Positions 60,277-64,000 of a DNA stretch of 64,000 nt are shown piece after piece. Source of the DNA: Chryseobacterium sp. (GTDB lineage: Bacteria > Bacteroidota > Bacteroidia > Flavobacteriales > Weeksellaceae); assembly GCF_019236175.1 (NCBI RefSeq), contig NZ_JAFAJM010000014.1, forward strand, positions 186,001 to 250,000, read 5' to 3'. Numbering within the stretch: the stretch's first letter is position 1; every line of letters begins with the position of its first letter. A program made the translations under genes and the position numbers. The notes below the pieces were generated by a model. It was not told the DNA's origin, ran no database searches, and was given only the letters and a program-made list of their open reading frames with translations.

Positions 60277-60810
60277 TTATTCTGTTTCGTAATAGTTGAG
60301 CTCTTCTGTTTCACCGGGAAGTGTAACATATTTTTTAAACTTCAGTCCTAATTTCTCTATCAGTTTTTGTGAAGAAAGGTTGTCTTTTGAGATAATGGCC
60401 GATATTTTCGAAAGCCCAAATTCGTCCATACCAATAGATTTTACCTTTTGAGCGCCTTCATAAGCATATCCTTTACCTTCAAATTCTTCCAGGAGAGAAT
60501 AGCCTATATCTACAATATCCAATCCTTCTCTTTCAAATATCCCAACCGCACCTATTTTCTGATGTCCTTCTTTTGTAATGAGCACATAGTTCCCGTATTT
60601 CAATCTTTCAAGTTGTGGTAAGAATCTGTTTTGGATATAGTTTTCAGCGTCTTCAACCGTCTTAATTCCACGGTCACCTATATACTGAATGAATTTTGGA
60701 GAAGTGTAAAGTTCAAAAATCAAATCTTTGTCTTCAAGAGAAACGGGACGAATGATTAATCGCTCTGTTTCATACAATTTACCTGCGTCTGGTTGTTTTT
60801 TTAGGCTCAT
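60277..60810 (-). CDS. GNAT acetyltransferase
   Basis: 177-aa RimJ/RimL-type N-acetyltransferase: YETERLIIRPVSLEDKDLIFELYTSPKFIQYIGDRGIKT, acetyl-CoA loop GYSLLEEFEGKGYAYEGAQ, and the late ISKDNLSSQKLIEKLGLKF. The ATG lies 32 nt inside the upstream gene; no later start fits the family N-terminus. Last gene of a five-gene minus-strand run. Target unknown. Confidence 0.88.
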   Translation of the reverse strand: MSLKKQPDAGKLYETERLIIRPVSLEDKDLIFELYTSPKFIQYIGDRGIKTVEDAENYIQNRFLPQLERLKYGNYVLITKEGHQKIGAVGIFEREGLDIVDIGYSLLEEFEGKGYAYEGAQKVKSIGMDEFGLSKISAIISKDNLSSQKLIEKLGLKFKKYVTLPGETEELNYYETE

Positions 60811-61441
60811 CTTTTGGTTCTTCTTTTTTCTCGATCTTTAAAAGACGGGGGTTATTAGCACATTTTTTATTGTAAAGCTCAATATAGGTTCCGTTATCTT
60901 TTACCTGACTTACGGCTCCTGTTGCCTTATTTATTGTTAACGTATAGTGAGTTTTCTGATAAGGACATTCTTTCGAGGTTACCTTACCCAGATCAAGATA
61001 GTAATTCGATTGATCTTCATGATAGTTACCTGCCAGATCCTTGAACTCTTCATCTACCATATATCCGTCTGCTGCCAATACCACGGCTGCTTCCTGAGCA
61101 TTGTCTATTTTACCTACAAACGTTTTTAGTTCTCCAGCATTGGTTATATAGCCTATTTTTCCGGCTTTGGAATAAGCAATATAATAAAAGCTGTCTTCAT
61201 CAGGAAATAAATTGAATCCGGAAAACTGAGGGCTATAGTTTATCTTCCCGCCGGATGTTTTTATTTCCTCCCCTTTTCCATAGTTGTTATAAACCAGCAC
61301 CCATGAATCTGTTTTATCATTAGGTTCAATCTGCTTTAAAATATTCGGAATGCTTGAAAACTTTTTTTTCTCCTGAGAGTATCCTAAGAATCCCAGAAGT
61401 AAAAACGTAAGCATTGTAAATCGGGTTGCAACTTTTATCAT
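60779..61441 (-). CDS. Secreted hypothetical protein
   Basis: 220-aa protein with a signal peptide (MIKVATRFTMLTFLLLGFLGYSQ) and a basic C-terminus (EKKEEPKDEPKKTTRRR). The mature part is beta-rich (SWVLVYNNYGKGEEIKTSGGKINYSPQFSGFNLFP, DSFYYIAYSKAGKIGYI) with two Cys (KECPY, KKCANN). No family recognised. Its 3' end overlaps the GNAT start by 32 nt; the manC gene is 34 bp upstream. Confidence 0.6.
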   Translation of the reverse strand: MIKVATRFTMLTFLLLGFLGYSQEKKKFSSIPNILKQIEPNDKTDSWVLVYNNYGKGEEIKTSGGKINYSPQFSGFNLFPDEDSFYYIAYSKAGKIGYITNAGELKTFVGKIDNAQEAAVVLAADGYMVDEEFKDLAGNYHEDQSNYYLDLGKVTSKECPYQKTHYTLTINKATGAVSQVKDNGTYIELYNKKCANNPRLLKIEKKEEPKDEPKKTTRRR

Positions 61442-61475
61442 AGCTCAAAAATCAGCAGAAAATATACCAAAATAT

Positions 61476-62558
61476 TTACATAAACTTCTCTCCTTTCTTG
61501 AAGCTCTTTAAATCAAGCACATAATCTTTGATCAGCTGATCATTATCTCTCGGGCAGATCAGAAGAGCTTTATCCGTATCTACAACAATATAATTTTCAA
61601 GCCCGTCGATGATTACCGCTTTATTATTATTTTTTAAACGGATGATATTTCCGTTAGAATTATAAGTAAGCAAGTGTTTCAGTTTTACAGCATTCCCGTT
61701 TTCATCTTTTTCAGTATTCTCATATACCGATGTCCAGGTGCCTAAATCACTCCAGCCCAAATCAGACGGAATAACATATACATTCTTTGCTTTTTCTAAA
61801 ATTCCGTTATCTATTGATATTTTCTGTACTTTAGGGTAAATGGTTTCTATGCAGCTGTGTTCTTTTTCAGAATTATATTCACAGGCCATAAAGTGCTGCA
61901 TCATCTCAGGAAGATATAATTCAAAGGCATGGTGGATGCTTTTTATATTCCAGATAAATATTCCTGCATTCCAGAGGAAGTCTCCGCTTTCTAAGAAGCT
62001 CTGAGCAATTTCAAGAATAGGTTTTTCGGTAAATGTCTTTACCTTAAAGTATTCCGATCCTTTCTTTTCTACAAACTGAATATACCCGTATCCGGTATCA
62101 GGTCTTGTGGGTGTAATCCCCAAGGTCACCAGATAGTCATGTTTAGATGCCAGATCGAAGGCTAGTTCCACTTTTTCCAGAAATACATCTTCCTTCAGAA
62201 TCAGATGATCTGCCGGAAGAACAATCATGGTAGCATCAGGATTAATTTCAGCAATTTTATTAGCCATATACAGATTGCAGGCCGCTGTATTTTTCATCAG
62301 AGGTTCTCCCACAATGTTCTCTTCAGGAACCTCAGGAAGCTGCTGATGAGAAAGCGCAACATATTCTTTATTCGTAATAACGAATATGTGTTCTTTAGGA
62401 ATTATCTTACTGATTCTGTCATAAGTCTGCTGAATCATAGTACGGCCAACTCCTAAAATATCCTGAAACTGTTTTGGAAATTTTTGTGTACTCATTGGCC
62501 AGAACCGGCTACCGATTCCTCCCGCCATTATCACACAGTATCTATCTGATTTTAACAT
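61476..62558 (-). CDS. manC: Mannose-1-phosphate guanylyltransferase
   Basis: 360-aa monofunctional GDP-mannose synthase. The nucleotidyl-transferase signature VIMAGGIGSRFWPMSTQKFPKQFQDI is followed by the NTP-binding region and the left-handed beta-helix end; the phosphomannose-isomerase C-terminal domain of AlgA-type bifunctional enzymes is missing, as expected for this length. It feeds GDP-mannose into glycan synthesis. Two bp after sprT; part of the five-gene run. Confidence 0.94.
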   Translation of the reverse strand: MLKSDRYCVIMAGGIGSRFWPMSTQKFPKQFQDILGVGRTMIQQTYDRISKIIPKEHIFVITNKEYVALSHQQLPEVPEENIVGEPLMKNTAACNLYMANKIAEINPDATMIVLPADHLILKEDVFLEKVELAFDLASKHDYLVTLGITPTRPDTGYGYIQFVEKKGSEYFKVKTFTEKPILEIAQSFLESGDFLWNAGIFIWNIKSIHHAFELYLPEMMQHFMACEYNSEKEHSCIETIYPKVQKISIDNGILEKAKNVYVIPSDLGWSDLGTWTSVYENTEKDENGNAVKLKHLLTYNSNGNIIRLKNNNKAVIIDGLENYIVVDTDKALLICPRDNDQLIKDYVLDLKSFKKGEKFM

Positions 62559-62560
62559 TC

Positions 62561-63151
62561 TTAGCTACATTTTTCTACCCTTGCTAAAGGCTTGAAAGAA
62601 TACTTCCTCCCAGTAGCCAGGTTCTTACAAAGATAGTTCTTTTTAACCAGACCTTCTAATAAATACTTTTCGTTGCGATAGATAAAGAATTCTCCTTTCT
62701 TAAGCTGTTCAATAAATTGAAGACTATCATCTTGTTTCTCAGTATGAAAATACCTAACAAGATCCGGGCTCGCCATAAAATTTGCTTTGGGTGACTTTGA
62801 AAATTTCACAATAATAGGCTTCAGGTCTTCATCATACACTTCAAGACTTTCAAGAAGCATATTTCTGAAAGTTTCTTTCCACTCGTTTCCGTGTGGCGAG
62901 ATCCTTCTTCCATATTTTTCAAAAGCAATTAAATGGGCCAGTTCATGAGTCAGCACAAAGAAAAACAGCTGGGGAGTAAGGGTGGAATTTACTGTAATTT
63001 CATGGGAATTATCCGGAAGCTTTCTATAATCTCCCAGTTTAGAATTCCTGTTTCGGGTAACTTTTATATGAATAAAATAATCTGAAAACCAGATTCTTAA
63101 ATATTTAAGTGTATTTTTTGGTAAATATTTTTCTAATGATTGAATAGACAT
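62561..63151 (-). CDS. SprT-like zinc metallopeptidase
   Basis: 196-aa SprT family protein. Zinc motif HELAH in FFVLTHELAHLIAFEKYG (ligands His-Glu-His), then RISPHGNEWKETFRNML, the SprT pattern. In eukaryotes SprT/Spartan proteases degrade DNA-protein crosslinks; in bacteria the role is less clear. It starts 1 bp after the TolC-type gene stop and ends 2 bp before manC. Confidence 0.9.
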   Translation of the reverse strand: MSIQSLEKYLPKNTLKYLRIWFSDYFIHIKVTRNRNSKLGDYRKLPDNSHEITVNSTLTPQLFFFVLTHELAHLIAFEKYGRRISPHGNEWKETFRNMLLESLEVYDEDLKPIIVKFSKSPKANFMASPDLVRYFHTEKQDDSLQFIEQLKKGEFFIYRNEKYLLEGLVKKNYLCKNLATGRKYSFKPLARVEKCS

Positions 63152-63152
63152 C

Positions 63153-64000
63153 TTACAAACTTAATGGAATTCCTGCATAGAAATTCAACAGCTTAAGACT
63201 AAAAAGATAATTATATTTCGCCTGTGCTACCGATCCCTGTGCATTTGCATAATTATTTCTTGCAACATTAGCATCATAAATAGTTGTTCGTCCTGCAGCA
63301 TAGCTCTTATCCGCAAAATCAAGAGCCAACTTCGAACTCTTCTCCGCTTCTACAGCTGCCAGGTAAGTTTCATAGTTTGCATCAGCGTCAAACTGAGCTT
63401 TCTGTATATTTTGTCTTATCGTTTGCTTCTGCTGTTCCAACGCATTTTTAGCAAGACTTTCGTTTATTTTAGATTGTTCTACCTGTAATTTTGTTTTTCC
63501 TTTATTGAAGATAGGAACGTTAAGTGTTATCCCTACATTTTGTCCAAACTGATCTTTATACTGTTGAAAAAAACCTCCCTGCACAACACCCGGCAGAACA
63601 TTAAACTGATTATTATAGAAAGTGTTAAGACCAGCACTAGCTGTCAATGTAGGCCAGAATGCTGTTTTGCTTACTTCAGTTTGTGCTTCTGCAGATCTTA
63701 TTCTGCTTTCCGCCGCTTTTATCTGAGGTTGTATTTCATATGCCGTTGCAAGTACTTCATCCGCGGTGGTAAGCTGTAATTCAAGCTTTTCCGGAACATT
63801 TACATCTTCCACATCAAACCCCTTATAATCTGACAGTTGTAAAAGCTGAGCAATGGCAAACAAAGCACGTCCAACATTTACTTCTGCTGTTTTAAGATTT
63901 TGTTTTTCTCTCGCCAGCGCAGCTTCAGCCTCAGCAAGAACTGTCTGAGCGGTTGTTCCTACCTGCGTTGTTATCTTAGCTCTGTCATACTGTTTCTGAG
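63153..64000 (-). CDS. TolC-family outer-membrane efflux protein (partial)
   Basis: The N-terminal part lies beyond the window end; the frame is open to the last base. The visible 282 or so residues are helical OEP repeats: QKQYDRAKITTQVGTTAQTVLAEA...REKQNLKTAEVNVGRALFAIAQLL, FWPTLTASAGLNTFYNNQFNVLP, VGITLNVPIFNKGKTKLQVEQSKIN, YAAGRTTIYDANVARNNYANAQGSVAQAKYNYLFSLKLLNFYAGIPLSL. A duct protein for an efflux or type I secretion system whose other parts would be upstream of the window. First of the run that continues into sprT. Confidence 0.9.
   Translation of the reverse strand, partial: QKQYDRAKITTQVGTTAQTVLAEAEAALAREKQNLKTAEVNVGRALFAIAQLLQLSDYKGFDVEDVNVPEKLELQLTTADEVLATAYEIQPQIKAAESRIRSAEAQTEVSKTAFWPTLTASAGLNTFYNNQFNVLPGVVQGGFFQQYKDQFGQNVGITLNVPIFNKGKTKLQVEQSKINESLAKNALEQQKQTIRQNIQKAQFDADANYETYLAAVEAEKSSKLALDFADKSYAAGRTTIYDANVARNNYANAQGSVAQAKYNYLFSLKLLNFYAGIPLSL

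Noticed and set aside
1..64000. tRNA, rRNA, CRISPR, IS element or prophage features
   Set aside because: No cloverleaf, array periodicity, transposase or phage protein was found in any gap or frame inspected.

Overview
This window looks like chromosomal DNA from a Chryseobacterium-type flavobacterium (Bacteroidota, Weeksellaceae). The clues are low GC, many SPII lipoproteins, a type IX secretion sorting tail (7971-8933), S46 dipeptidyl peptidase, PorT-type barrels, several LytTR systems, and promoters with the Bacteroidota -7 box TAnnTTTG instead of sigma70 boxes. Shine-Dalgarno sites are mostly absent. No tRNA, rRNA, CRISPR array, transposase or prophage gene was seen. The content is mostly housekeeping with small accessory genes between.

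Layout. 1-6.2 kb: an atypical LytTR regulator, a META lipoprotein, a DPP7-type S46 peptidase, a DUF1905/OmdA protein, a spondin-domain lipoprotein. 6.2-11.6 kb: ComM/YifB ATPase, a T9SS-sorted protein, and an ECF sigma factor translationally coupled to a membrane protein with a C-terminal barrel. 11.8-21.5 kb: an RND efflux operon (adaptor, pump, outer-membrane factor), a PorT-like barrel, a LytS-type kinase/LytTR regulator pair, and a universal stress protein. 21.8-28.9 kb: metallopeptidase-like protein, CsaA, a DEDDy exonuclease, SufT, sulfurtransferase, HMG-CoA lyase, PepT. 29-31.6 kb: a second PorT/kinase/LytTR cassette. 31.6-40.3 kb: barrel protein, Bcr/CflA pump, AraC regulator, ThiL, thioesterase, BaiN-type flavoprotein and small membrane or lipoproteins. 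40.3-46.9 kb: a 53-codon leader-type peptide gene, MutS, GNAT, cupin, bestrophin, SpoU methyltransferase. 47-53.7 kb: CBS protein, NadK, aldolase, an AccD without a zinc ribbon, an SpmA-SpmB fusion, a broken four-helix-bundle gene. 53.8-64 kb: TonB/ExbD/ExbB, a DUF885 peptidase-like lipoprotein, DinB, a cysteine-free endonuclease III, Bcp, GNAT, ManC, SprT and a partial TolC.

The most interesting signal is regulatory. Three promoters around the first LytTR system (efflux operon, PorT-like gene, universal stress gene) each carry a pair of TACGNTTSAY-like direct repeats exactly 21 bp apart. At two promoters the pair is 33 bp from the -7 box; at the third it is 54 bp, i.e. one 21-bp period more. 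None of the three has a clear -33 box. This is what an activator-type LytTR regulon would look like, and it ties multidrug efflux to an envelope barrel and a stress protein. The second notable item is the unlisted 53-aa peptide with a double-glycine-like leader and four cysteines upstream of mutS.

Several start codons were moved inward because the longest reading frame begins inside a -7 box, a terminator or an upstream gene; each is explained in its entry.
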